A stretch of 64,000 nucleotides of DNA, from the NCBI RefSeq assembly GCF_004168625.1, contig NZ_SDWW01000009.1:1-64000 (forward strand). The letters run 5' to 3'. The notes beneath the pieces are model-generated. The model saw nothing but the letters and a program-made list of their open reading frames with translations. It had not been told where the DNA came from and made no database searches. Numbering within the stretch: position 1 is the first letter of the stretch; the number at the start of each line of letters is the position of its first letter. This document shows positions 1 through 8,999 of this stretch, piece by piece. This DNA is from Pengzhenrongella frigida. GTDB taxonomy: Bacteria; Actinomycetota; Actinomycetes; Actinomycetales; Cellulomonadaceae. The position numbers and the translations under genes were made by a program.

Positions 1-64
1 GCTGCCGCAACTCCGTCTTTGTGGTCCTGAGCGGACAATCTTGAGCGTGCCATATCCACGCTAA

Positions 65-99
65 GCGACACAGTACAGGTGTTCGAGTAGTATGGATCC
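65..99 (+). promoter_or_regulatory. dinB promoter, leaderless, with LexA-like site in spacer
   Basis: A -35-like gcgaca (65-70) and a -10 tagtat (88-93) are 17 bases apart, and the ATG at 100 lies six bases after the -10, so transcription would start at or next to the start codon. The spacer holds cagtacaggtgttcga (71-86). Its right half GTTCGA is perfect and its left half matches 3 of 6 positions of the actinobacterial SOS box TCGAAC-N4-GTTCGA. LexA bound here would block RNA polymerase. The promoter is well supported; the LexA assignment is inference. Confidence 0.6.
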
Positions 100-1359
100 A
101 TGCCCTCCGAGGGTCCGACGATCCTGCACGCCGACCTCGACGCCTTCTACGCGTCGGTCGAGCAGCTGCTCGACCCGACGTTGCGCGGTCGACCCGTCGC
201 CGTCGGTGGGGGTCCTCGCGGTGGGGTGGTGCTCGCGGCCTCCTACGAGGCCAAGGCGTTCGGGGTGCAGGGCGGCATGGCGGGCTGGCGAGCGGCGAAG
301 CTGTGCCCCGAGCTGCGGTTCGTCCGGGGCCACTTCGACGAGTACCAACGGCTCGGGGACGCGGTCATCGCGGTCTTCGAGGACTTCACGCCACTGGTCG
401 AACGGATCTCGATCGACGAGGCGTTCCTCGACGTCTCCGGCTCGGTGCACCTGTTCGGCTCGCCGGCACAGATCGGCGCGATGGTGCGAGAGCGGGTCCG
501 CGACCAGATCGGGCTGCCGATCTCCGTCGGCGCCGCCCGGACCAAGCACCTCGCCAAGATCGCGTCCCAGGTCGCGAAGCCGGACGGGATCGTCATCGTG
601 CAGCCCGGCAGGGAGCGGGAGTTTCTGGACCCGCTGCCGGTCGGGCTCATCTGGGGCGTCGGTCCGGTCAACGAGAAGCGGCTCGCGGACCTCGGGGTGC
701 GCACCATCGGCGAGCTGGCGTTGACGCCGTCGTCGGCGGTCGAGCACATCCTCGGCTACGCCGTCGGTCACAAGCTCAGCGCCATGGCGCACGACGACGA
801 CCCCCGCCGCGTCGCGACGTCCCATCGCGCGCGGTCGGTCGGTGCGCAGTCGGCCATCGGCCGGCGCACCCCGGAGCCAGCGGAGGTGCGAGCCGTGCTC
901 GCCCACCTGGCCGACCGGGTCGCGCGGCGTCTGCGGGCCAAACACCGGGCCGGGCGCACCGTGACGGTGCGGGTGCGGTTCGCCGGGATCCGCGTGGTGA
1001 CCCGGTCGCACACCCTGGCCGAGCCGAATGCGGCCACGCTCACGCTGACCGAGGTCGCTGAGCGGCTCGTCTGGTCGGCGATCGCAGACAGCCCCGACGA
1101 GCCCGAGATCACGCTGCTCGCCGTGTCGGTGTCGAACCTCACCGACCAGACGACGATCCAGCCCGAGCTCGACCTGGCGCCCAGCGACCCGTGGCGTCCT
1201 GGCTCGGCGACCGGTGCGGCCCGACGGGCGGTGGACGGCTCGATGGACGCGATCCGGGCGCGGTTCGGCGGCGAAGCGGTGGGCTATCTGCCGGCGGTGC
1301 GGCGCACCGGAGCCGGCGTGCCGGACGAGTTCCGGGAGCTCGCCGAGCACGACCTGTGA
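100..1359 (+). CDS. dinB: DNA polymerase IV (Y-family translesion polymerase)
   Basis: Error-prone polymerase that bypasses damaged template. The 419-residue length is normal for actinobacterial Pol IV. The N-terminal catalytic motif ILHADLDAFYASVEQ carries metal ligand Asp12, and the second motif SIDEAF supplies Asp106 and Glu107. A helix-hairpin-helix thumb (IWGVGPVNEKRLADLGVRTIGELA) and a C-terminal little-finger region follow. The start at 100 is set by the motif position and the leaderless promoter; there is no Shine-Dalgarno. The upstream region has a partial LexA site, fitting SOS control. It converges on the DinB/DUF664-fold gene downstream, which shares only the name DinB. Confidence 0.95.
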   Translation: MPSEGPTILHADLDAFYASVEQLLDPTLRGRPVAVGGGPRGGVVLAASYEAKAFGVQGGMAGWRAAKLCPELRFVRGHFDEYQRLGDAVIAVFEDFTPLVERISIDEAFLDVSGSVHLFGSPAQIGAMVRERVRDQIGLPISVGAARTKHLAKIASQVAKPDGIVIVQPGREREFLDPLPVGLIWGVGPVNEKRLADLGVRTIGELALTPSSAVEHILGYAVGHKLSAMAHDDDPRRVATSHRARSVGAQSAIGRRTPEPAEVRAVLAHLADRVARRLRAKHRAGRTVTVRVRFAGIRVVTRSHTLAEPNAATLTLTEVAERLVWSAIADSPDEPEITLLAVSVSNLTDQTTIQPELDLAPSDPWRPGSATGAARRAVDGSMDAIRARFGGEAVGYLPAVRRTGAGVPDEFRELAEHDL

Positions 1360-1398
1360 TCGGGCAGGCCCCGGCCCGGCTCGAAATCGTCCTTCCGG

Positions 1399-1451
1399 GT
1401 CGACATAGTGCGTTCAGAAGGACTCTCTCGACCGTGAGGGACTATGTCGAC
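1399..1451. repeat. Inverted repeat between convergent genes, possible terminator
   Basis: Perfect 11-bp arms, gtcgacatagt (1399-1409) and actatgtcgac (1441-1451), flank a 31-base centre. The right arm contains the TAG stop of the minus-strand gene. Copies of gtccttc/gaaggac surround the element at 1389-1395, 1417-1423 and 1455-1461. It may be a bidirectional terminator or a small dispersed palindromic element. The loop is long for a simple terminator. Confidence 0.5.
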
Positions 1452-2035
1452 GTGCGTCCTTCGCGGGCTGCACGCTCGAGACGGGTGTTGTAGGCCGACC
1501 ACCAGGACTCGTCTTCCGACGGCAGGTTGTCGTTGGTCGTGCGGAGCCCGACCTCGCCGTCGATCAGCTCGCGGACGATGTCCGCGTGTCCGGCGTGCCG
1601 GTTGGTCTCCGCGATCAGGTGCACGAGGACCCGGTGCAGGGTGACCACGTTCCGCTCGGCCGGCCACCACGGCACCTGCCCGACGGCGTCCAGGTCGAGG
1701 GCCGCGATCGTCGCATCGGAGTGGGCCCACGCGCGGCGGTACAGCTCGATGATGTCGGCGCGCGACTGCTCGCTGGTGGCCCACATGTCCGCGTTCGGCT
1801 CGGCGTCGTCGGCGAACCACGGCAGCGGCTCGCCCGACGGGCGCCCGAACGTCTCGCCGAGGTACCCGAGCTCGACGCTCGCCACGTGCTTGACCAGTCC
1901 GAGCAGGTTCGTGCCGGTCGGGGTCAGCGGGCGGCGGGCGTCGTACTCGGGGAGGCCCTCGAGCTTGCGGAGGAGCGCCTCGCGGGCCTCCTGCAGATAC
2001 CGCTGGAGCTCGGCCTTCGGTCCGGGTGGGTTCAT
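1442..2035 (-). CDS. DinB-superfamily / DUF664 protein
   Basis: A 197-residue protein of the DinB/YfiT four-helix-bundle class (DUF664). Visible are the N-terminal helix, a His in VKHVASVELGY, a second His in VLVHLIAETNRHAGHAD and the acidic segment that follows; in this fold three His residues often bind a metal. Actinobacterial members include thiol (mycothiol)-dependent transferases, but the substrate here is unknown. The start is the ATG at 2035, where homology begins, although no good Shine-Dalgarno precedes it. It lies 17 bases after the glyoxalase-like gene and is probably co-transcribed with it. Confidence 0.8.
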   Translation of the reverse strand: MNPPGPKAELQRYLQEAREALLRKLEGLPEYDARRPLTPTGTNLLGLVKHVASVELGYLGETFGRPSGEPLPWFADDAEPNADMWATSEQSRADIIELYRRAWAHSDATIAALDLDAVGQVPWWPAERNVVTLHRVLVHLIAETNRHAGHADIVRELIDGEVGLRTTNDNLPSEDESWWSAYNTRLERAAREGRTST

Positions 2036-2052
2036 GGAGGGCAGCGGGTGGC

Positions 2053-2700
2053 TCAGATCTCGACCGGGCCGGTCGGGGTCATGAAGGTGACCGTGAGCAG
2101 GCCCGGGGTGCCGTGCGGTGCCACGTAGGTGAAGTCCAGCGCCTCGGACGTGTAGTCGGCGGCGAGGCCCAGCCAGGTGCGGACGCGCTGGGGGTCGCCG
2201 GCGATCTCCAGGCCGGTGAGCACGACGTCGGCGGACCCGCCGGCGGAGGGGTGCAGGTCGCGGGGAGTGTCCCAATGGATCATGTACGGCAGCTGCGGGT
2301 CGACGAGCAGGCCCTTGACCCCGATCTGCCGCCACCGCAGCTCGACCCCGTCCGGCCGGTGCCGGTTGCCCGGGTCCGACTGGTGGCCGATGCGCATCTC
2401 GAACGGTGCCAGGTCGCTGACCTCGACGACCCAGCACAGCCATCCGCCGCCGTCGGCGGAGCGCGCACGTACGGCCTGCCCGAACGGGGCCTTGTCGGAC
2501 GCGGGGTGGTCGAGCACCTCGACGACCTCCACATAGCGGCCGTCGGCGATCGGGAAGATGACGTTGCGGGTACCGAAGCGCGGGTGCATCCCACCGTCGA
2601 CCGGAGCCACCCCGAGCGCGGCTCCGAGCCGCGCCGCAGTCGCGCGAAGTCCGTCGGGTTCGGCAGCATAGGAGACGTGATCGAGTCGCATACCTCGCAT
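2053..2700 (-). CDS. VOC / glyoxalase-like domain protein
   Basis: A 215-residue protein beginning MRLDHVSYAAEPDG after a second possible start, typical of the glyoxalase-like (VOC) fold. His in LDHVSYA and downstream Glu and His residues could bind metal. Similar actinobacterial proteins are uncharacterised and may act in detoxification or thiol chemistry. It is the first gene of a two-gene minus-strand unit with the DUF664 protein. Starts at 2700 and 2691 are both possible. Its promoter must share the roughly 140-base gap with the divergent amino-acid importer operon. Confidence 0.75.
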   Translation of the reverse strand: MRGMRLDHVSYAAEPDGLRATAARLGAALGVAPVDGGMHPRFGTRNVIFPIADGRYVEVVEVLDHPASDKAPFGQAVRARSADGGGWLCWVVEVSDLAPFEMRIGHQSDPGNRHRPDGVELRWRQIGVKGLLVDPQLPYMIHWDTPRDLHPSAGGSADVVLTGLEIAGDPQRVRTWLGLAADYTSEALDFTYVAPHGTPGLLTVTFMTPTGPVEI

Positions 2701-2839
2701 CGTGACACACCAAATGCCCGGTCATTTCCTGGTCGTGACCGCCGCGACGGCGATTTCCGCACTACGATCCGGCCCAGTGACAACAAATGGACGTTCGAAG
2801 TTCATCTGTTGGACGCACCTACGACAATGTGGAGGCACC

Positions 2840-3649
2840 GTGCGCATCCGTACCCGTCGAACTGGCACCCTGATCGTCGTGACCGCCGTGGCCGCCCTCG
2901 CGCTGAGTTCCTGCGCGAGCAGCGACGACACGGCCGCGACCGGCACCGGAGGCGTCCCCCTCATCTCGGAGGGAAAGCTCACCACGTGCACGCAGCTGCC
3001 CTACCGGCCGTTCGAGTTCAGCGAGGGCGGTGAGATCACCGGCTTCGACATCGACATCGTCGCCGAGATCGCGAAGGACCTCGGCGTCGAGCAGGAGGTC
3101 GTCGACACCCCGTTCGAGGGCACCCAGAGCGGTGAGGACCTCAACACCGGCAAGTGCGACATCGCGGCGGCCGGGATCACCATCACGGAGAAGCGCGCCC
3201 AGGCGCTGGACTTCTCCGACCCCTACTTCGACGCCACGCAGGCCCTGATGGTGAAGTCGGACTCGACGATCGCGTCGCTCGACGACCTGGACGGCAAGAA
3301 GCTCGGCGTGCAGGCCGCGACGACCGGGGAGATCTACGCGCAGGAGAACGCGCCGGGCGCCGAGCTGGTCCAGTTCGAGGACCTGGCTCTGCTCCAGACG
3401 GCCGTGCAGACCGGGCAGGTCGACGCCGCCATCAACGACAACGGCGTGCTCTTCGACTTCGCCAGCCTGAACGACGACGTCAAGGTGTCCGCCGAGTTCG
3501 ACACCGGTGAGCAGTACGGGCTCGGCGTGAAGCTGGGCAGCACGGCACTGCTCGAGGCGGTCAACGGCACCCTCGAGCGGATCAAGGGCGACGGCACCTA
3601 CGACACGCTCTATGCGAAGTACTTCGGCTCGGCTCCCGCCAGCAGCTGA
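2840..3649 (+). CDS. Amino-acid ABC transporter substrate-binding lipoprotein (SBP family 3)
   Basis: A 269-residue secreted lipoprotein that captures a polar amino acid outside the membrane. The N-terminus has basic residues, a hydrophobic stretch and the lipobox LSSC, so the mature protein is lipid-anchored. The family 3 core is clear: FEFSEGGEITGFDIDI and a later segment ending in DFSDPYFDATQALMV. The GTG at 2840 is chosen because GGAGG lies four bases before it and the signal peptide starts there; the longer upstream reading adds unrelated residues. It is the first gene of the operon with permease 3739 and ATPase 4521. The exact substrate cannot be read; glutamate/glutamine-type is a guess. 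Confidence 0.9.
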   Translation: MRIRTRRTGTLIVVTAVAALALSSCASSDDTAATGTGGVPLISEGKLTTCTQLPYRPFEFSEGGEITGFDIDIVAEIAKDLGVEQEVVDTPFEGTQSGEDLNTGKCDIAAAGITITEKRAQALDFSDPYFDATQALMVKSDSTIASLDDLDGKKLGVQAATTGEIYAQENAPGAELVQFEDLALLQTAVQTGQVDAAINDNGVLFDFASLNDDVKVSAEFDTGEQYGLGVKLGSTALLEAVNGTLERIKGDGTYDTLYAKYFGSAPASS

Positions 3650-3682
3650 GTCGTCTGCCCGTGCAGCACCCCTGATGTGACG

Positions 3683-3721
3683 GTGCGCGCGGCCGGTCGG
3701 AACCCGACCGGCCGCGCGCAC
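3683..3721 (+). terminator. 18-bp perfect hairpin between SBP and permease genes
   Basis: Arms 3683-3700 and 3704-3721 are perfect complements around a three-base loop. There is no T-tract, and the operon continues after only a few bases. It probably acts as a 3' stability element or partial terminator that raises SBP mRNA above permease mRNA. Three other SBP genes in this window have similar hairpins. Confidence 0.8.
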
Positions 3722-3738
3722 CAGATGTGGAGAAGAAC

Positions 3739-4524
3739 GTGGCCCTGACTCGCCGCCAACGCGCCAGAACGGTGCGCGGACTGCAGTACGGCGTGCTCGT
3801 GGTGGTCCTCGTCGTCCTCGCGCTCGTCGCCGACTGGGAGACGATCAGCGACCGTCTCCTGAACCCCCAGATCGCGGCCGAGCAGTTCCCCGAGATCATC
3901 CAGGTGGCCCTGGTCAACACGGTGATCTACACCGCGCTCGGATTCTCGTTCGCGCTGGTCCTCGGCCTGCTGCTCGCCCTGATGAAGCTGTCGTCGGTGG
4001 CGCCCTACCGGTGGTTGGCGAACCTGTACATCGAGTTCTTCCGCGGCGTCCCGGCCCTGCTGGTGTTCATCGCCTTCGGATTCGGCCTGCCGCTCGCCTT
4101 CGGGGTCCGGTTCGGCATCTACATGACCGTGATGATCTCGCTCGGGCTCGTGGGGGCGGCCTACATCGCCGAGACGCTCCGGGCCGGTATCCAGGCCGTG
4201 CCCAAGGGGCAGATGGAGGCGGCCCGCTCGCTGGGGATGTCGTCCGGTCGCGCGATGATCTCGATCGTCATCCCGCAGGCGTTCCGGATCATTCTTCCGC
4301 CATTGACCAACGAGCTGATCGCGCTGACCAAGGACTCGTCGTTGATCTACCTGCTCGGGCTGGCGACCAGCGAGTACGAGCTGACGAAATTCGGCCGGAC
4401 CGCCATGTCGGACACGGCCAACCTGACCCCGCTGGTCCTCGCGGGCCTGTGCTACCTCATCATCACGATTCCGCTCGGGTTCCTCGTGCGCAGGCTCGAG
4501 TCCCGTTCAGCAAAGGCCCGGTGA
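3739..4524 (+). CDS. Amino-acid ABC transporter permease (HisM/GlnP type)
   Basis: A 261-residue inner-membrane permease with several hydrophobic helices and the coupling loop [20 protein letters not shown], the EAA motif that contacts the ATPase. The [12 protein letters not shown] segment is typical of polar amino-acid permeases. The GTG at 3739 follows GGAGAAG; an earlier in-frame GTG at 3727 is possible but lies inside that ribosome-binding region. One permease gene implies a homodimeric pore. It overlaps the ATPase gene by four bases. Confidence 0.9.
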   Translation: MALTRRQRARTVRGLQYGVLVVVLVVLALVADWETISDRLLNPQIAAEQFPEIIQVALVNTVIYTALGFSFALVLGLLLALMKLSSVAPYRWLANLYIEFFRGVPALLVFIAFGFGLPLAFGVRFGIYMTVMISLGLVGAAYIAETLRAGIQAVPKGQMEAARSLGMSSGRAMISIVIPQAFRIILPPLTNELIALTKDSSLIYLLGLATSEYELTKFGRTAMSDTANLTPLVLAGLCYLIITIPLGFLVRRLESRSAKAR

Positions 4525-5342
4525 CCGCAGTGACCTCCGCAATCAGCGAACTGACCCCTGCCCCGGTCGAGGGCGAGCCGCTCGTCGAGATCCGTGGGCT
4601 GCGCAAGTCGTTCGGCACGCACGAGGTCCTCAAGGGGATCGACCTGGTGGTCCACCCCGGCGAGGTGGTCTGCATCATCGGCCCGTCCGGGTCGGGCAAG
4701 TCCACCCTGCTGCGCTGCGTGAACCTGCTCGAGCAGCCGACCGCCGGCACCATCCGCATCGGCGCGATGGAGGTCACCGATCCCGACGTCGACATCGACC
4801 TCGTCCGTCGGCACGTCGGCATGGTGTTCCAGCAGTTCAACCTGTTCCCGCACCTGTCGGTCCTGCGCAACTGCACGATCGCGCAGGACAAGGTGCTGGG
4901 GCGCAAGGGGGCCGACGCGGAGCGGATCGCCCGTTCGACGCTCGCGCGGGTCAACCTCGACGACAAGCTGGACGCCTTCCCGGCGCAGCTCTCCGGCGGA
5001 CAGCAGCAGCGGGTCGCCATCGCCCGCGCGCTGAGCATGGACCCTGACCTCATGCTGTTCGACGAGCCGACGTCGGCCCTCGACCCCGAGCTGGTCGGGG
5101 ACGTGCTGACCGTCATGCGGCGGCTCGCCGACGAGGGCATGACCATGCTCGTCGTCACGCACGAGATGGCCTTCGCCCGCGAGGTCGCGCACCGCGTGGT
5201 GTTCATGGACGACGGGATGATCGTCGAACAGGGGCCGCCGGAGCAGGTCATCTCGGCGCCGACCGAGGAGCGCACGCGCGAGTTCCTGCGCCGCGTCCTC
5301 GACCCGACCCATGTCGAGCCCGGCGAGTCCGAACCGTACTGA
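4521..5342 (+). CDS. Amino-acid ABC transporter ATP-binding protein (GlnQ/HisP type)
   Basis: A 273-residue ATPase that powers the importer. It has Walker [13 protein letters not shown]-loop [14 protein letters not shown], signature [15 protein letters not shown], Walker [13 protein letters not shown] and switch His in VVTHEM. The FNLFPH segment is typical of polar amino-acid importers. The GTG at 4521 overlaps the permease stop (GTGA), implying translational coupling; a GTG at 4530 is an alternative. It is the last gene of the operon. The AT-richer 5343-5521 gap that follows holds the next promoter. Confidence 0.93.
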   Translation: MTAVTSAISELTPAPVEGEPLVEIRGLRKSFGTHEVLKGIDLVVHPGEVVCIIGPSGSGKSTLLRCVNLLEQPTAGTIRIGAMEVTDPDVDIDLVRRHVGMVFQQFNLFPHLSVLRNCTIAQDKVLGRKGADAERIARSTLARVNLDDKLDAFPAQLSGGQQQRVAIARALSMDPDLMLFDEPTSALDPELVGDVLTVMRRLADEGMTMLVVTHEMAFAREVAHRVVFMDDGMIVEQGPPEQVISAPTEERTREFLRRVLDPTHVEPGESEPY

Positions 5343-5421
5343 GGCTCTGTTCATTCGTTGGTCGGGCCGCGGTGTTTCCGGTCATTAATTCGTCATTTCG
5401 GCAGCAAATCTGCGCAGTCTC

Positions 5422-5487
5422 GATCAGGTAACGATTTGGTGTGCCTGCCCCGGGTGTCCGAATTGTCGCGTCGCGGCTCACTAGCGT
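5422..5487 (+). promoter_or_regulatory. Peptide-transport operon 1 promoter region with motif shared with operon 2
   Basis: Contains gtaacgatttgg (5428-5439), ttgtcg (5463-5468) and a -10-like tagcgt (5482-5487) with 13 bases between the last two. The second peptide operon has gtaacgattcgg, ttgtcc and tagcct at almost the same spacing (12682-12740). This suggests a common regulator or a duplicated promoter. Which bases are the true -35 is unclear. Confidence 0.5.
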
Positions 5488-5521
5488 TTTGCTAACAGTT
5501 CATCCTTGTCCTGGAGGAATA

Positions 5522-7291
5522 GTGACGTTTCGACGTAGATTTACCGCCATCTCGGCCGTGGCAGCAGGCTCGCTCCTGCTGGCATCGTGCGGCTCCGCAG
5601 GCGCTGGCACCGAGGAGCCTGCCGCGAGCGCGGACGAGTTCGCGGACACGATCACCATCGGCATCGAGCAGGCGCCGGACGGTTACAACGCGAACACGGA
5701 CATCAGCAACAGCGTCTACAACGCCTATGTCGACAACCTCACGCAGCAGAACTTCACCAAGATCCAGCCCGACGGCACCATCGTCGCGAACGAGGCCTTC
5801 GGAACGTACGAGAAGACCTCGGACGACCCGCTGACGGTCGAGTACACCTTCGCGGACGACGCCGTCTGGTCGGACGGCACCCCGATCGACTTCGACGACG
5901 CGCTGCTGACCTGGGCCGCGTTCTCGGGCACGCACCCGTCCGGCGAGGTGGACGAGGCGGGCGACCCCCTCGACCTGTTCCACGCGGCGAGCACCAACGG
6001 CTGGGCCGAGGTGACCATGCCCGAGGGCGAGGCCGGCGACAAGACCTTCACGCTGACCTTCACCACCCCGTACGCCGACTGGGAGGTGCTCGCGACCGGG
6101 TTCATGCCGGCGCACATCGCCGCCGAGCAGAGCGGGCTGAGCGCGGACGGTGACGGCGCCGAGCTGGTCGCCGCCATCCAGGGCGACGACACGGCCGCGC
6201 TCACGCCGGTCGCGGAGTTCTGGAGCGCGGGCTGGGCCTACCAGGAGAACCTTCCCGAGCTGCCCGACGCGGCGCTCATCCCGACCTCGGGTCCGTACAA
6301 GTACGACAACGCGTCCAACGGCACCCTGACGCTCGTCGCCAACGACAAGTGGTGGGGCGAGCCGGCGAAGACCAACAGCATCGTCTTCAAGACCATCGAC
6401 GCCAACGAGATGGTCCAGGCGCTGCAGAACGGTGAGATCGACCAGTTCGACCCGTCGAACGCGACGAGCGACATGGTCGCCCAGCTCGCCGACCTCGGTG
6501 ACGCCGCGACGGTCGAGACCGGTGAGGCCCTGTCGTTCAGCCACATCGACTTCGACTCCTCGGGCACCGGTGTGTTCTCCGACGTCGCGGTGCGCCAGGC
6601 GTTCCTCAAGTGCGTGCCGCGCCAGGAGCTGGTCGACAAGTTCGCCGCGCCGATCAACCCGGACGCCCAGGTGCTCAACCTGCGCGAGTACCTGCCCGCC
6701 CAGGCGGCCTACGAGGACGTCCTCGCCGACGTCCCGACCGCCAAGGACTACGCCGAGGTCGACCTCGAGGGCGCCAAGGCGCTGCTCACCGGTACCGGCG
6801 CCACCCTGCCGGTGACGATCCGCTTCAACTTCTCCGCGCAGTCCACGCTGCGGGCCGACCAGGTCGCGCTCATCAAGGCGTCCTGCGACCAGGCCGGGTT
6901 CAACGTCACGGCCGTGGCCGACCCCGACCTGTTCACGACGCTGACCCTCCCGGGCCAGTGGGACGCGGCGGTCTTCGGTTGGGCCGGTTCGGGCCTCATC
7001 GCCTCCGGCCAGTCGATCTACGTCACCGGCGGCGGTCAGAACTTCGGCGGGTACTCCGACGCCAAGGTCGACGAGCTGTGGTCGCAGATCGTGGCGGTCA
7101 CCAGCCACGAGGAGGCGGAGCCGCTCAAGGCCGAGATGGAGGAGCAGCTGTGGGTCAACCCCTACAACGTCGTCCTCTATGCCAATCCCGGTGTCACGGC
7201 GTACTCGTCGAAGGTCTCCGGACCGGGCTACAACCCGACGCAGTACGGCTCCACGTGGAACGCGGAGACCTGGACCAAGTCGCTGAGCTAG
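5522..7291 (+). CDS. Peptide/nickel-type ABC substrate-binding lipoprotein (SBP family 5), operon 1
   Basis: A 589-residue secreted lipoprotein. The signal peptide ends in the lipobox LLLASC. The family 5 layout is clear: ITIGIEQAPDGYNAN, a central substrate domain, and the C-terminal VYYAN-like segment NPYNVVLYANPGV. The GTG at 5522 has a perfect GGAGG four bases upstream; the ORF extends further upstream without signal-peptide character. It begins an operon with permeases 7439 and 9000 and the fused ATPase 10033. Cargo may be oligopeptides or another family 5 ligand; sequence alone does not tell. Confidence 0.9.
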   Translation: MTFRRRFTAISAVAAGSLLLASCGSAGAGTEEPAASADEFADTITIGIEQAPDGYNANTDISNSVYNAYVDNLTQQNFTKIQPDGTIVANEAFGTYEKTSDDPLTVEYTFADDAVWSDGTPIDFDDALLTWAAFSGTHPSGEVDEAGDPLDLFHAASTNGWAEVTMPEGEAGDKTFTLTFTTPYADWEVLATGFMPAHIAAEQSGLSADGDGAELVAAIQGDDTAALTPVAEFWSAGWAYQENLPELPDAALIPTSGPYKYDNASNGTLTLVANDKWWGEPAKTNSIVFKTIDANEMVQALQNGEIDQFDPSNATSDMVAQLADLGDAATVETGEALSFSHIDFDSSGTGVFSDVAVRQAFLKCVPRQELVDKFAAPINPDAQVLNLREYLPAQAAYEDVLADVPTAKDYAEVDLEGAKALLTGTGATLPVTIRFNFSAQSTLRADQVALIKASCDQAGFNVTAVADPDLFTTLTLPGQWDAAVFGWAGSGLIASGQSIYVTGGGQNFGGYSDAKVDELWSQIVAVTSHEEAEPLKAEMEEQLWVNPYNVVLYANPGVTAYSSKVSGPGYNPTQYGSTWNAETWTKSLS

Positions 7292-7356
7292 CACCGCCCT
7301 GGGCGCTCGTGCCGCCCCCCGCGCGCTACTCTCGCGCTAGGTAAGTAGTACCAGTG

Positions 7357-7391
7357 CTGGGCGGGTACCGACGCTGTCGGTACCCGCCCAG
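7357..7391 (+). terminator. 15-bp perfect hairpin after SBP gene, operon 1
   Basis: Arms 7357-7371 and 7377-7391 are perfect complements around cgctg. It lies 65 bases after the SBP stop and 48 before the permease start, without a T-tract. It is likely a processing/stability or attenuating structure inside the operon. Confidence 0.8.
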
Positions 7392-7438
7392 TGTGTTGGT
7401 CCACTGTCGCCGTTCGTCCACCTCGAGCTGGGAGACGC

Positions 7439-8977
7439 ATGTTCGTCTTCGTCGTCAGACGCGCCGTCGTCTCGTTCTTCATCGTGCTTGCCTCGACCGC
7501 GCTGATGTACGTCCTGGTCGCGCTCTCGGGCAACCCGCTCAAGGACCTGCTGGAGTACAACGGGCCCGGCCGCGAGGCGCGGATCGCCGCGCGCACCGCG
7601 GCCCTCAACCTCGACGTGCCGATCCCCGGTCGCTACGTGCTCTGGCTGCAGGAGGTCGGCACGTGCGTCGCCCCCGGCGGGGACGAGTGCACGCTCGGCC
7701 TCGACCGCAAGCTGCGACCGGTGCTTCCGCAGCTCGACGTGGCGCTCGGCTCCACGATGCGGCTCGTCATCGCCGCGACCGTGCTCGCCCTGCTGCTGGG
7801 CGTCGTGACCGGCGTCGTGACGGCGCTGCGGCAGTACAGCACCTTCGACTACTCGGTCACCTTCATCGCCTTCCTGTGCTTCTCGCTCCCGGTGTTCTGG
7901 GTCTCGACGCTGCTCAAGCAGTACATCGCGATCGACCTGAACACGTGGTTGCAGGACCCGCAGATGACCTACGCCTCGATCGGCCTGCTCGGCCTGGTCG
8001 CCGGGCTGATCTGGACCATCGTGATCGGCGGGGACGCGCGCCGGCGGCTCGTCGTGGCGGCGGTGGCGGCGGCCGCGACGTCGGGCACGCTGATCGTGCT
8101 GCTCAACGTCGGCTGGTTCCGCCGGCCCGCGCTGGGCATCGCCGGGATCGCCGTCTCCGCGCTCGTGCTGGCGTTCCTCTGGAGTGCGCTCTTCGCCGGA
8201 CTGCGGCCGCGCACCCGGCCCGTGCTGTACGCGAGCCTGGCCACCGCGGTCGCCGGCACGATCGTCGTCGCGCTCGCCCAGCCCCTGATGGCCGAGATGA
8301 CGTGGCTGACCTTCGGGGCGCTCGTGCTCGTGCTCATCGCCCTCGGGCTGGGGATCGGCTACCTCGTCGGGGGTCACACCCGACGCCTCGCGATGCAGAT
8401 CTCCGCGGTGACGGCGGTGTCCGTCGTCGTCCTGATGTCGGTCGACCAGCTCATGCGGGCCTACCCGGCGCTCTTCAAGGCCACGGGCGGTCGCCCGATG
8501 GCGACGACGGGCTCGCAGACGGCGAACCTGAACGGGACCTTCTGGGAGTCGAACCTCGACCTCGGGCTGCACCTGGCGCTGCCGACGCTGGCGATCATGC
8601 TCATCTCGTTCGCCAGCTACACCCGGTACACGCGGGCCAGCATGCTCGACGTGATGAATCAGGACTACGTGCGCACCGCGCGGGCCAAGGGCCTCAACGA
8701 GCGCACCGTGGTCGTGCGGCACACGTTCCGCAACGCGCTCATCCCGCTCGCCACCCTGGTGGCCTTCGACTTCGCCGGCGTGCTCGGCGGCGCGGTCGTC
8801 ACCGAGACGGTGTTCGGCTGGTCGGGGATGGGCAAGCTCTTCACCAGCGGGCTGAGCAACATCGACCCGAACCCGGTGATGGCGTTCTTCCTCGTGACCG
8901 CCGTGGCGACGGTGCTCTTCAACATGCTGGCGGACATCGCCTACGCGTACCTGGACCCCCGGATCCGGCTCCGATGA
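7439..8977 (+). CDS. Peptide-type ABC permease, DppB-like, enlarged
   Basis: A 512-residue membrane protein. The N-terminal helix, the region around STFDYSVTFIAFLCFSLPVF and the C-terminal EAA-type loop (RTARAKGLNERTVVVRHTFR) are DppB-like. DppB proteins are usually 300-340 residues; the extra is a block of about 200 residues near residues 175-370 with several added hydrophobic helices. The ATG at 7439 follows GGAG and begins the first membrane helix. The insertion is in frame and of normal composition, so it looks genuine and not an assembly join. Partner permease 9000 is of ordinary length. Confidence 0.88.
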   Translation: MFVFVVRRAVVSFFIVLASTALMYVLVALSGNPLKDLLEYNGPGREARIAARTAALNLDVPIPGRYVLWLQEVGTCVAPGGDECTLGLDRKLRPVLPQLDVALGSTMRLVIAATVLALLLGVVTGVVTALRQYSTFDYSVTFIAFLCFSLPVFWVSTLLKQYIAIDLNTWLQDPQMTYASIGLLGLVAGLIWTIVIGGDARRRLVVAAVAAAATSGTLIVLLNVGWFRRPALGIAGIAVSALVLAFLWSALFAGLRPRTRPVLYASLATAVAGTIVVALAQPLMAEMTWLTFGALVLVLIALGLGIGYLVGGHTRRLAMQISAVTAVSVVVLMSVDQLMRAYPALFKATGGRPMATTGSQTANLNGTFWESNLDLGLHLALPTLAIMLISFASYTRYTRASMLDVMNQDYVRTARAKGLNERTVVVRHTFRNALIPLATLVAFDFAGVLGGAVVTETVFGWSGMGKLFTSGLSNIDPNPVMAFFLVTAVATVLFNMLADIAYAYLDPRIRLR

Positions 8978-8999
8978 CGCTCACGATCGAAGGACGGCA

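Noticed and set aside
1-60. Possible gene end or RNA at the left edge
   Set aside because: Sixty bases show no coding continuity or stable fold that I can support.
61-1350. Long open frame antisense to dinB and similar antisense frames across the window
   Set aside because: High-GC codon bias keeps the opposite frames open; these translate to Arg/Gly/Pro/Ala-rich sequence with no domain.
1442-2035. DinB name suggesting a second DNA polymerase
   Set aside because: The protein is the DinB/YfiT helix-bundle type and shares no polymerase motif.
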